Assembly (NCBI RefSeq): GCF_005049045.1
Contig: NZ_SUPK01000003.1
Coordinates: 62,001 to 126,000, forward strand
Reading direction: 5' to 3'
DNA from: Cohnella pontilimi
GTDB taxonomy: Bacteria; Bacillota; Bacilli; Paenibacillales; Paenibacillaceae
DNA length: 64,000 bases
In this document: positions 32,675 to 41,174 of the stretch, one piece after another
Layout of the letters: each line of letters opens with the position of its first letter
How positions within the stretch are numbered: the stretch's first letter is position 1
Notes under the pieces: model-generated
The model's database searches: none
Told to the model about the DNA's origin: nothing
The model's input: the letters and a program-made list of their open reading frames with translations, nothing else
Position numbers and translations under genes: made by a program

Positions 32675-33430
32675 TTAACGGCCGGGAATGGGCAGCCAGT
32701 CCAGCGCCCGCTGGATGCCGGCATCCCAATAACCCCATTCGTGAGATCCAGGCCCTTCCTCGTAATACAGATCAAAGCCCAGTTTTCGGGCATGATCCCG
32801 GAACCGGAGGTTCGCTCCGTACAGGAAATCTTCCGTTCCGCAGCATTGGAACAGCTTCGGCGCCGGAGCCGATCCAGCCGCCAACGTCTCTGCCGCGTGG
32901 AACAAGTTGTCCTGGGAGTTCCGAAGAGCCTCATCGCTGCCGAAGATGCGTTCGAATTCCGCAGGCGTCAGCACCGGTCCGTCCTCCCGTAAGTGAGCCG
33001 CGTCCAACGCACCCGACAAGCTCACGCCCGCTGCGAACCGATCGGGACAACGCAAGGCCAGCTTGAACGCGCCATAACCGCCCATCGACAGCCCTGCGGC
33101 ATAATTCCTCTCCCGGTCCTCCGACAACGGAAACCAGGATCGAGCCAGCGACGGAACCTCTTCGCTGATAAACGTCCAGTACGGCAGTCCGTGCTTCATA
33201 TCGGTATAGAAGCTGCGGTGCACGTTCGGTATCACGACCGCAAGCCCGTGCGCTTCTGCATACCGTTCTACGGAAGTCCGGCGGAGCCAGTTCGTATGAT
33301 CATCCGACAGTCCGTGGAGCAAATAGAGCGTTGGAAACCGGGTTTTCGGCGGACCGTCCGGGAGAATGACGTTCATTGCCGTGTGTAGCCCGAGCGTACT
33401 CGAAAAAAAGCTGCATTCAAATCTTGCCAT
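32675..33430 (-). CDS. Esterase D/tributyrin-esterase-type alpha/beta hydrolase
   Basis: 251 residues, no signal peptide. The nucleophile elbow is [10 protein letters not shown] near 114; C-G-T-E-D-F-L-Y supplies the Asp and G-S-H-E-W-G-Y-W the His, the usual triad of the esterase D family. L-L-H-G-L-S-D-D-H near 39 is the oxyanion region. These enzymes remove acetyl or other short acyl groups. It lies 15 bp after the large secreted protein gene in one transcription unit, so deacylation of sugars derived from the polymer is plausible; it would act inside the cell. Confidence 0.85.
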   Translation of the reverse strand: MARFECSFFSSTLGLHTAMNVILPDGPPKTRFPTLYLLHGLSDDHTNWLRRTSVERYAEAHGLAVVIPNVHRSFYTDMKHGLPYWTFISEEVPSLARSWFPLSEDRERNYAAGLSMGGYGAFKLALRCPDRFAAGVSLSGALDAAHLREDGPVLTPAEFERIFGSDEALRNSQDNLFHAAETLAAGSAPAPKLFQCCGTEDFLYGANLRFRDHARKLGFDLYYEEGPGSHEWGYWDAGIQRALDWLPIPGR

Positions 33431-33445
33431 CGTTTTCTCCTCCGG

Positions 33446-36400
33446 TCACGGGGTCGCCTGCTTGTAAAATCTGACCTCGCTCAGACCGAAAGTGCTCTTG
33501 ATGCCGAAGGCCCCTTCGAATACGCCGCCATAATTCCCGGGATTCGAATCCGTTGCGCTGTTGGGCGTAATTCTGACGTAACGGGCATTCACCCCGCCGA
33601 AATCGACCACTTCGCCGCCGACGAGATTCGTCGCGTGCAGCGCCGATGTTCCGTTCGGCGCCTCAGCGAACCGGTACCGATAGCCGGCACCGCCCAGCGT
33701 CGTCCAACTCGTTCCGTCCACGGAATACTCCACAGCCGCGTATTGAATGCCGCTTCCGTTTTTCAACCAACCGGTGCCGTCGTCTTCGTTGTAGTTCCAA
33801 ACTAACATCTCGCCGAGGCTGTAAGTGCCGCCAAGATCGAATTGGATCCAATTGTTGCTGTCGTCCGCGTCATCCGTCGTCCTCCAGACCGCGGCATAAT
33901 TATTGTTATGGGTGTTGTTTTTGCCGCTGGGGCCGGACATGCCGGAGCCATTCATGACTTGCGATGCCGTCATGCCGAATGCGGATTCCTCGCTGCCCGC
34001 CGTGGCCGTGACTCCTTCGATGAAACCGCCGTTTACCGCGATCACGTACTCACGGGAAGTACGCCGATCTTCCGCCGTCACCTTCAGCACGTTGCCGTCT
34101 TCTACCGGCGTCGTTCCGGTCAGCAGCGTTCCGCCGCTTGACGCGTAAACTTCGTACGTTTGAGCGGAACCGTCCGAGGAATATACAGCCGCCGTTACGG
34201 CTGCCACTGTCGTACCCGCATCCACGTGGATCATGCCGGAATCAAACCCCGTCACTCCGGCTCCTGCGGTAACGCCGATCCCCGTGTGGTCGCTGAGATC
34301 CGCGTTCACTTGAATCGTGTAAGAGGCAGTTGCGGTGCCGTCGGCGGATGTCACCGTGAGCACGTTTCCGGCGGCAAGCACGGCCGTACCGTCCGTGAGC
34401 TTGCTGCCCCCAGTCGCCGCATACGCTTCGTACGTTTGGGCGGAGCCGTCCGCGGAACGGATGGCTGCAATCGCGCCATCAACCGTCGTCCCGTACGCCA
34501 CATGGATTTCTCCGTCCGCAATTTGGGTGATCACCCGATCCTTGCCGGCTTTCACACCGATTCCCGTATCCTTACCGGTATAAATCTGGCGCATGTTGAG
34601 AAAACGGGGATGATACATTTCGCCATTGTTGTAATGCACGTTGCCGCCGTCTTGAGTAGAATTCACGTTATAAGTAATCAGCAGCTCGCCGGGTTTGGAG
34701 ATATTCGGGTGAGCTTTGGCGTTGTAGATATATGTTTCGGAAGCACTCGATTTGTCTTCCGGTGCATAGTAGAGCGTGGTTGCCGGTCCGAACGGTCCGA
34801 ACGGCGTATCGCTGATGCTTTCTTTCACCAGGCCGTGATCCGCGCTGAATAGACCGGTCGAATACACGAGCCGGTACTTGCCGTCGTTCGGTCCCCCGAT
34901 GATCGGCGTCACGCTGAGCTCCGGCGATACGTCAACGCTTCCATCCGAGATGATCTTGGCCTGGCTGATATCGCTTGTCCATCCGCTATTTCCGTAGAAC
35001 TTCCATTTGCTTTCATCCTCGAAATCTTCCGGCAGCACCCGCGCAACGAGCAGACCTCTGACTCCGAAGACGGTCTGGTAACCATAGATGTAAATATAAC
35101 CGTCGGGAGCCGGCGCCCCGGCCTCCGCCGTATTCGCCATAAATCCCGCACCGAATTGGTTTTCTTGTGACAGGATATTCGGACTTCCGTCAGGCTTGGT
35201 TCCCCATTGAAATTCGGTATGGTAGAGCAGCGACGTGTCGACCTGCGAATGATCAGCCAAGTCGAGCTGTCCATTGCGGAGCGGAACCTTGATCATCGTA
35301 ACGCCCACAACTTTGAACTGCCAGCCCGGAGGCTGCGTCGGGTCCGGCGCCACGTTCATGCCGGAAATGTAAATGTTGTCGTTCAAATAGAGGCCGTCCT
35401 GCAGCCAATACCAGCCGTCCGGGGAGGCTTTCGGCGTTTGCGGCACGAACAGCCCGCTCGAGGTCTGCCCGTTCTCATTCGTTCCCCAGATGAATTGCAT
35501 GTTCGCCGGGTCGGGTTTTCCGCCCGTCAGTACTCCTAACGTATTGTTAGTGAAATCCGCCGTGTTCCGGTATTTCGAAACCGGATTGACGCTGCCCACG
35601 AAAGTGTCGCTGAACAGGAACAAGGTTTTCGTTTGATCCGCATTGCCCGGCGCGTCATAGCCGTTATACGCGATCGTAAAGATGCCGTCGGAACCTGTCC
35701 AGCCCGATGTCCGGGTAACGAGCGATGTCCAGTCGCGCGCCGGCTCGACGATGGTTCCGGGTGCGCTGTAGAATCTCACCTGGCTGAGGCCGAATAAAGC
35801 TTCGCTGCCCCAGTTACCGTCGCCCGCTGCGGCATTTGGCACGATCTTCACGTACCTCGCAGCGGCTGCGCCGAATTCGACGGCTCCACCGCCTACGAGA
35901 TCCGTCGGTCCTTGCGCCGCCTTTCCGGAAGCCTTCTCGAACTGGTACGATCCGAGCGTCTTCCACGTTCTGCCGTCTGTGGAATATTGGACTGAGGCGT
36001 TTTTGATCCCGTATTTTCCGTCTTTCGCGTTGTAGTTCCAGACATGCATAGCGCTCAGCGGATACGTGCCTCCCAGATCGAACTGAATCCAGTTGTTCGC
36101 GCCGGGATTCGGCGCAGTGAGCCACATTTCTCCGAATTTGTTGCTATGGGTGTCCGAAATGCTGGATGCACCGGACATGCCATAGTTATTTACGGTATTG
36201 ATAGCCGGGGTGGCCGCCGAATTCACGCTGCCGGCCGCAACGTCCAGGACCGTTACATTCTGACCGCTGGCCGTGACATGGCTTGCATAGCGATAGAAGC
36301 GAAGTTGACTCAGCCCGAATGCGGCCCCGCCCCAGTTGCCGTTGCCGAATGCCGCATTCGGAATGATCTTGACGTAGCGGGCCGCGAGCCCGCCAAAATC

Positions 36401-37183
36401 CAGCGTCGCATCTGCTCTCTGGGACTCCGACCCGGAAGCCTTCGCGAACTGCTGCGTAACACCTTTGCCGCCCAGGACGGACCATTGGCTGCCATCGGCG
36501 GAGTAGAGCACTTGCGCGTTTTTGATTCCTTTATCCGCAGCTCCGGGCTGATTGTAATTCCAAACCAGCATCTTCCCAAGCGGATAGACCTCGCCGAAAT
36601 CGACTTGAATCCAGTTGCGGTTGCCCGGATTGTCCATTGTCAACCACATGGTAGCCCCGTTCGCATCGTTGTCATGGGAATCCGATTCACCATAATAGCC
36701 TGACATTCCGGTGTTGTTTGTCGCATTTACAGCTTTGCCCAGCAAAGTTTCGCTGCCCGACGTCGTCGCGACCGGCGTCAGCACGAACGAGTCTCCGACG
36801 GGGTTTACGGTAATGGCGTATTCTGCCGTCGAGGTACCATTCGCCGCCGTGACCTTCAATACGTTGGTGGTCATCAGCACGGTCGATCCCACAGTGAACC
36901 TCTCGCCGCCTTTTTCCTTGTATACTTCATAGGTTTGGGCGGAGCTGTCCGCGGCTTGCAATGCCTCGATCAATTGACTGACATTCGTGCTGTAAGTCAC
37001 TTGAACGGTCCCTGGCCATATCCCCTTGACCACGGCCTCCTGCCCGGGTTTCACGCGAATCCCGGTGTCTGCCGAAGCCCATTGTGTCTCCGCGTTCGTA
37101 TTCCGCGCAGAAACGGCGGCCGCATTGGTGAACAGCAGAGTTGCCGCCATACACCCCGCGATCCATATCTTGCGATTCATCAT
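33446..37183 (-). CDS. Large secreted carbohydrate-active protein: DUF4185-like core with three discoidin-type domains
   Basis: 1,245 residues from the ATG at 37183, whose AGGGGG site is well placed. A signal peptide ends near A-A-A-V-S-A. Domain order as read: a strand-rich linker domain with V-T-A-A-N-G-T-S-T-A-E-Y-A-I-T-V; two F5/8-type (discoidin) domains (each with W-I-Q-(V/F)-D-(F/L)-G, M-x-V-W-N-Y-N, A-R-Y-V-K-I-x-P-N, F-G-L-S-Q-(L/V)-R-F-Y); a central 380-residue DUF4185-like propeller (F-L-F-S-D-T-F-V-G, Y-W-L-Q-D-G-L-Y); two more linker domains; and a third discoidin domain at the C-terminus. DUF4185 relatives include endo-D-arabinanases, so a glycan hydrolase is likely. A cre box precedes it. 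Confidence 0.75.
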   Translation of the reverse strand: MMNRKIWIAGCMAATLLFTNAAAVSARNTNAETQWASADTGIRVKPGQEAVVKGIWPGTVQVTYSTNVSQLIEALQAADSSAQTYEVYKEKGGERFTVGSTVLMTTNVLKVTAANGTSTAEYAITVNPVGDSFVLTPVATTSGSETLLGKAVNATNNTGMSGYYGESDSHDNDANGATMWLTMDNPGNRNWIQVDFGEVYPLGKMLVWNYNQPGAADKGIKNAQVLYSADGSQWSVLGGKGVTQQFAKASGSESQRADATLDFGGLAARYVKIIPNAAFGNGNWGGAAFGLSQLRFYRYASHVTASGQNVTVLDVAAGSVNSAATPAINTVNNYGMSGASSISDTHSNKFGEMWLTAPNPGANNWIQFDLGGTYPLSAMHVWNYNAKDGKYGIKNASVQYSTDGRTWKTLGSYQFEKASGKAAQGPTDLVGGGAVEFGAAAARYVKIVPNAAAGDGNWGSEALFGLSQVRFYSAPGTIVEPARDWTSLVTRTSGWTGSDGIFTIAYNGYDAPGNADQTKTLFLFSDTFVGSVNPVSKYRNTADFTNNTLGVLTGGKPDPANMQFIWGTNENGQTSSGLFVPQTPKASPDGWYWLQDGLYLNDNIYISGMNVAPDPTQPPGWQFKVVGVTMIKVPLRNGQLDLADHSQVDTSLLYHTEFQWGTKPDGSPNILSQENQFGAGFMANTAEAGAPAPDGYIYIYGYQTVFGVRGLLVARVLPEDFEDESKWKFYGNSGWTSDISQAKIISDGSVDVSPELSVTPIIGGPNDGKYRLVYSTGLFSADHGLVKESISDTPFGPFGPATTLYYAPEDKSSASETYIYNAKAHPNISKPGELLITYNVNSTQDGGNVHYNNGEMYHPRFLNMRQIYTGKDTGIGVKAGKDRVITQIADGEIHVAYGTTVDGAIAAIRSADGSAQTYEAYAATGGSKLTDGTAVLAAGNVLTVTSADGTATASYTIQVNADLSDHTGIGVTAGAGVTGFDSGMIHVDAGTTVAAVTAAVYSSDGSAQTYEVYASSGGTLLTGTTPVEDGNVLKVTAEDRRTSREYVIAVNGGFIEGVTATAGSEESAFGMTASQVMNGSGMSGPSGKNNTHNNNYAAVWRTTDDADDSNNWIQFDLGGTYSLGEMLVWNYNEDDGTGWLKNGSGIQYAAVEYSVDGTSWTTLGGAGYRYRFAEAPNGTSALHATNLVGGEVVDFGGVNARYVRITPNSATDSNPGNYGGVFEGAFGIKSTFGLSEVRFYKQATP

Positions 37184-37210
37184 CCTATCTTTCCCCCTCA
37201 TCCTCCAAAT

Positions 37211-37225
37211 AGTAAACGCTTACAT
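37211..37225 (-). promoter_or_regulatory. CcpA cre box before the large secreted protein gene
   Basis: Read on the minus strand, ATGTAAGCGTTTACT fits the cre consensus WTGNAANCGNWNNCW at every position. It lies 28 bp before the start codon, so binding would block transcription (carbon catabolite repression). Confidence 0.75.
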
Positions 37226-37276
37226 ACAGTTTATAGATTTCTTCCCGATTCCGTCTTTTCAACACGTAGTCACTTT

Positions 37277-37294
37277 TTTACAAAATCGAGACAT
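37277..37294 (-). promoter_or_regulatory. Mannoside-locus motif upstream of the large secreted protein gene
   Basis: TTTACAAAATCGAGACAT, about 94 bp before the start codon and upstream of the cre box. It matches the copies at 32582 and 40641. Confidence 0.55.
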
Positions 37295-37320
37295 CTATGA
37301 AATATGTGCCACATAACAAA

Positions 37321-37358
37321 ACCCGGCCCTGGAAGCTCTAAAGCCTTCCCGGCCGGGT
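37321..37358 (-). terminator. Terminator after the mannoside ABC operon
   Basis: ACCCGGCC (37321-37328) pairs with GGCCGGGT (37351-37358), and the inner GGAAG/CTTCC extends the stem. On the minus strand a TTTTG run follows. It closes the binding-protein/permease operon. Confidence 0.8.
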
Positions 37359-37384
37359 GATGGGTGACAAAGTTCAGCCTAGCC

Positions 37385-38218
37385 TTATCCTTTCACACCG
37401 CCCGAAGCGACTCCGTCGAGGATTTTTTCGGAGAAAATCATGAACAGGATCAAAATCGGCACCGTGGCGATGACAGAAGCCGTCAGCGCTTTGTCCATAG
37501 ACAGCATAAGGTTGCTCGTATATTTCATGACGATAAGAGGCACGGTCTTATGCTGGTCGTCCTGCAGGAAAATAAGCGGCATGAAGAACTGGTTCCAAAT
37601 TTGCACCGACATGACGATGCATATGCTGAAAACGACGGGACTTGCCAGAGGAAACATGATCCGGTAGAACGTTTTCCATTCCGAAGCACCGTCCAGAATT
37701 GCCGATTCGTATATCTCTCCCGGCATTTTCGCGAAGAAGTCCGTCAGCAGCAGAACCGGCATGGAAATGCCTGCGGACATGACCAGTATGACGGAAGCGT
37801 ACGAATTCAGCAGCGACAGATCCTTCATGAGCAGAAATAAGGGGAGTACGCCCAGAGAGGCTGGAAACATAAGCCCCAACAGAAAATACATCTGCACCGC
37901 GTTTTTGAATTTGAATTTGTACCGTCCGAGCGCATAGGCGACCATGGAGGCCAGCAGAACGATCAAAACCAGCGTCGCAACGAGAATGAATGCGCTGTTC
38001 AGGAAATAATGGTGAAATTTCTGCTCGGTGAACATTTTCAGGTAAGTGCCGAACCCGAGCGATTTGGGCAAGCCGAACGTATTCGACAGCAGATCGCCTT
38101 TTTGCCGCAGCGAATTGTAAACCAGATACCCGAGCACGAAAACGGTGAAGCAAGAGTAAATCCACAGCAGTAAAGAAGCAAAGGTTGCCGACTTCTTCTT
38201 CTCGGACACTCCGTTCAT
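37385..38218 (-). CDS. Carbohydrate ABC transporter permease, MalG type (CUT1)
   Basis: 277 residues with six membrane segments. The cytoplasmic EAA loop reads E-S-A-I-L-D-G-A-S-E-W-K-T-F-Y-R-I-M-F-P-L-A, and the C-terminus ends G-V-A-S-G-G-V-K-G, both standard for CUT1 inner permeases. It is last in the binding protein/permease/permease unit, 1 bp after the first permease. No ATPase is encoded nearby; CUT1 systems in Firmicutes often share a distant MsmX-type ATPase. The substrate is likely a mannoside, by neighbours. Confidence 0.9.
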   Translation of the reverse strand: MNGVSEKKKSATFASLLLWIYSCFTVFVLGYLVYNSLRQKGDLLSNTFGLPKSLGFGTYLKMFTEQKFHHYFLNSAFILVATLVLIVLLASMVAYALGRYKFKFKNAVQMYFLLGLMFPASLGVLPLFLLMKDLSLLNSYASVILVMSAGISMPVLLLTDFFAKMPGEIYESAILDGASEWKTFYRIMFPLASPVVFSICIVMSVQIWNQFFMPLIFLQDDQHKTVPLIVMKYTSNLMLSMDKALTASVIATVPILILFMIFSEKILDGVASGGVKG

Positions 38219-38219
38219 C

Positions 38220-39146
38220 TTATGCTTCCTCCCTGCGGCGATACGTTAGCCAGACTTGGAACATTGAAATCACGAAAATAAGGACGAACAGTACGCACGC
38301 AACCGTCGAGCCAAGGCCCATCGCATTCTCGCTGATGTTGCCTCCGAGCGGATTGTTGGATTCCCCGAACGCAATGCGGTAAAACATGAGGGCCATCACG
38401 TCCACGTTATGGTCGACGCCGCCGGAAACGCCACCGAGAATAAAGCTGAAATCGAAGATCGTCATCGACACGATATACGTAATGAGCACCATATTCAAGA
38501 TCGTGACCTTCATCTGCGGCAGAATGATGACGAACAGCCGCTTCCAGAATCCGGCCCCATCCAGGTATCCGGCTTCCAGCGACTCCTTCGAGATCATCTT
38601 CATGGCTCCAAGGAAGAAAATCATGCCGACGCCGAAGCCCGACCACGATATCATGAGCCATACGATGTAGATGCCGTATTGCGGCAATCCCAGCCAGGGG
38701 CGCACGTATTCGCCGAGGCCGACCATCTCCAGCACTTTATTGAAGACGCCTACGTTGCTGTCAAGAAGCAGCGTGAAAATAAAAACGATAACCGGGGTCG
38801 AAATGAATTGCGGGGAAAATACCGCCACGCGGAAATACTTATACCCCTTGACTTGATTGTGGATCAGGTATGCGGCTATGATCTGAACGGGAATGACGAC
38901 GAGGACGGTGAGCGCGAAAATCCGGAGGCTGTTAAGCATCGCGTTCCAGAATTGCGACATGAGCTCCGTACTGGTGAACAATTCCACGTAATTGTCAAAT
39001 CCAATAAACGTTTTGGGACCGATCCCGTTCCAGCGGAAGAAACTGATGCTTCCCGCCGCCACGATGGGGTAGACGACAAACAGAGAATAGATCAGGAACC
39101 CGGGAAGCAGGAATAGCAAATACGGCCTTTTCTTGATGAAAGACAT
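38220..39146 (-). CDS. Carbohydrate ABC transporter permease, MalF type (CUT1)
   Basis: 308 residues from the ATG at 39146 (M-S-F-I-K-K-R-P-Y-L-L-F-L-L-P-G), with AAGGTGGGG before it; the ORF extension upstream runs into the hairpin region and is rejected. Six membrane segments; EAA loop S-L-E-A-G-Y-L-D-G-A-G-F-W-K-R-L. It is separated from the binding-protein gene by 118 bp containing a stable hairpin, and abuts the second permease. Confidence 0.9.
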   Translation of the reverse strand: MSFIKKRPYLLFLLPGFLIYSLFVVYPIVAAGSISFFRWNGIGPKTFIGFDNYVELFTSTELMSQFWNAMLNSLRIFALTVLVVIPVQIIAAYLIHNQVKGYKYFRVAVFSPQFISTPVIVFIFTLLLDSNVGVFNKVLEMVGLGEYVRPWLGLPQYGIYIVWLMISWSGFGVGMIFFLGAMKMISKESLEAGYLDGAGFWKRLFVIILPQMKVTILNMVLITYIVSMTIFDFSFILGGVSGGVDHNVDVMALMFYRIAFGESNNPLGGNISENAMGLGSTVACVLFVLIFVISMFQVWLTYRRREEA

Positions 39147-39216
39147 TGCCTTACCCCACCTTCTTTGAAAACAAGCATGCGAATGAGAATCTTTTCTGCG
39201 TGGTGAAACAATGGCC

Positions 39217-39250
39217 GTCATGCCGACGATATTACTACCGTCAGCATGAC
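39217..39250 (-). promoter_or_regulatory. Intercistronic hairpin between binding protein and permeases
   Basis: GTCATGCCGACG (39217-39228) and CGTCAGCATGAC (39239-39250) form a 12-bp stem with one G-U pair and a 10-nt loop. No T-run follows on the minus strand, so it more likely stabilises the upstream binding-protein mRNA than ends transcription. Confidence 0.55.
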
Positions 39251-39264
39251 GTCCTTCAAAGCTT

Positions 39265-40575
39265 TCATTTTTTGGCCAATTCATGCTGCAGAATCTGCGT
39301 TGCTTGCGCACCGGTGATTTTCTTCGTCATAAGCTTCGGCAAAATTTCCGACAGCAACAGGTCCTGCGGCTTTGATTTTTCCGTTGCTGCAGCGGAGAAA
39401 GAATGGTAAATGTTTTTGCCGATTTTGTCGAATGCAGAGAACTCGGCTACGATTTCGTCCTTCGGCTTGATGTCCTTCACGATTGGAATGTTTCCGTTGG
39501 AGTCTTCCATGATTTGCGCCGCCTCCGCGCTGCTCAGGAATTTCACGTATTCGGCCGCTTCTTTCGGGTGTTTACTCGTGGCGGACACGGCATAAGTTGT
39601 AGAGTTGTTCATGCCCTCCTGGGCGTACCGGACGCCGTCCTTGCCCGGCATCGCGAAGCGACCGATGTTCAGGCCCGTTTGCGCGTAGATATTGTTGCTC
39701 CACGTACCATCATAGATCATGGCCGTCTTGCCGTTCGTGAAAGCTAGTTGGGCCGCTTTGCCGTCCATCGCGACGAAATCTTTGCCGTAATACCCTTTCT
39801 CCACAAATGAGCGATAGGTATCAAACAGTTCCGTCATACGCGTCTCGTCGATCGGTTTGCCCTCGTACAGGTTAATCATGTCCTCGTTGATGATCGCGGG
39901 AGCCATTTCCTGGATCGGCCAGTAACGGTCGAAGTCGCCGTTGCCGCCGACCGCGATCGGAGTTACCTTGTTGCTGACGAGGGTGTCCAGTACTTTAATA
40001 AATTCATCCCACGTCTTCGGCGCCTGCAGGCCATACTTGTCGAAAATGTCCTTGTTGTAATAGACCATAGCGTAGTCGAAGAAGGACGGAGCAGAACTGT
40101 AGATTTTCCCGTCTACCTTGGTGTAGTTGATCGCTTCCTCTGGAAAACGGCTGGTGTCGATAACGTTGTATTCGTCGAGCGGGATGATTTGCTTGTTCCT
40201 CGCCATCTCCGCCGTTTTCGTCGACTTGTTGCCTTGGACGAAGAACGCGTCCGGCAATGTATTCGCTTGCAAAGCGACGTTCAGCGAATCTTCGCTTTGA
40301 GCGAATTCATAGTCGATTTTAATGTTCGGGTTTTTCGCCATGAAAGCTTCGTTGATTTTTTTGAACGGTTCTTCGTAGACAGCCTGGTTCGCCAAATCTC
40401 CCCATACCTTCAAGGTAACCTTCTCCCCGGACGCCGCAGAGCTGGCCGCAGGGCTGGAAGCGTTGTCAGATCCAGCCGCGTTGTTACCGCCGTCACCTTT
40501 GGAACAGCCGGCCGCCGCGAGCGCCACCGTCAAGATCAAAGCCAGGAGAAACCCTTTACGTTTGACCATTTCCAT
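39265..40575 (-). CDS. Extracellular sugar-binding lipoprotein of the mannoside ABC transporter
   Basis: 436 residues. The lipoprotein signal ends L-A-A-A-G-C, with the Cys at about 24. The mature part is a typical family 1 solute-binding protein (L-K-V-W-G-D, then Y-N-K-D-I-F-D-K-Y-G-L-Q-A-P-K-T-W-D-E-F). GGGGAT stands before the ATG at 40575. It captures the sugar at the cell surface and delivers it to the two permeases downstream. The promoter carries a TATAAT -10 and the locus motif 22 bp above it. Confidence 0.9.
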   Translation of the reverse strand: MEMVKRKGFLLALILTVALAAAGCSKGDGGNNAAGSDNASSPAASSAASGEKVTLKVWGDLANQAVYEEPFKKINEAFMAKNPNIKIDYEFAQSEDSLNVALQANTLPDAFFVQGNKSTKTAEMARNKQIIPLDEYNVIDTSRFPEEAINYTKVDGKIYSSAPSFFDYAMVYYNKDIFDKYGLQAPKTWDEFIKVLDTLVSNKVTPIAVGGNGDFDRYWPIQEMAPAIINEDMINLYEGKPIDETRMTELFDTYRSFVEKGYYGKDFVAMDGKAAQLAFTNGKTAMIYDGTWSNNIYAQTGLNIGRFAMPGKDGVRYAQEGMNNSTTYAVSATSKHPKEAAEYVKFLSSAEAAQIMEDSNGNIPIVKDIKPKDEIVAEFSAFDKIGKNIYHSFSAAATEKSKPQDLLLSEILPKLMTKKITGAQATQILQHELAKK

Positions 40576-40612
40576 TACATCCCCTTTTATCGGAACGTCT
40601 AGTTACCCTGTA

Positions 40613-40658
40613 ATTATAGCTCGCCAGAAATTGGGCGGTCTTTGCAGAATCGCGACAT
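40613..40658 (-). promoter_or_regulatory. Promoter and locus motif of the mannoside ABC operon
   Basis: On the minus strand TATAAT occupies 40618-40613. The motif TTTGCAGAATCGCGACAT (plus strand, 40641-40658) lies 22 bp upstream. No good -35 box is seen, as expected for an activated promoter. A second GACAT lies one motif-length (21 bp) further on. Confidence 0.55.
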
Positions 40659-40776
40659 GGATTGATAAATAGGAGACATCCATTCAAAGAATCGGAGTCT
40701 CAAGCTTTAGAACTCCTCTATCTATGGAAATCTTTCGTTTACACAGTCTCGTGAGCTTTTTCTTCTCGTATCGTTA

Positions 40777-40964
40777 TGCAACTTCATTTCGCCAAATTAC
40801 AGCAAAGAATTCGCCTTGAAACTACTTCTAACGCTATTTAGCCAAAGTGGAGAGCTGTTTTGCGGAGGCGTGTGCTCGAAATGGCTCTGTAATTTCGCAA
40901 AATTTAGTTGCAGCATCGTCGTACACCGGCATCGTGTTTTTAGCTTGGCAAAATGAAACTACAG
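40777..40964. repeat. Cluster of four degenerate 27-30 bp intergenic repeats, two in each orientation
   Basis: Copies at 40777-40803, 40818-40846, 40887-40915 (inverted) and 40937-40964 (inverted) share a pattern close to TGCAACTnnATTTnGCnAAATTACAG. The first and third can pair over about 25 bases. The rest of 40660-41130 shows no gene. Confidence 0.55.
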
Positions 40965-41130
40965 TCCACCTCCCCCGCGTATCCTCTGCGTACTTAGACG
41001 TGATCCAGCCAAACGGTAGGACTTAGGATAAGAATTTACGAATCCGAGCCGATCCCTTAAGTGGTTTCCTATAATGACTTTGGAAAAGGAGGCTTTTCGA
41101 TAGCGCTCCATCCTAAAATACAATAAAAAA

Positions 41131-41153
41131 CCGGAGTGAATAAATCACTCCGG
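41131..41153 (-). terminator. Terminator after the second binding-protein gene
   Basis: CCGGAGTGA (41131-41139) and TCACTCCGG (41145-41153); on the minus strand TTTTTTATTG follows. A clean intrinsic terminator 22 bp after the stop. Confidence 0.9.
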
Positions 41154-41174
41154 CCCCTTGTTTCACTTCGATTA

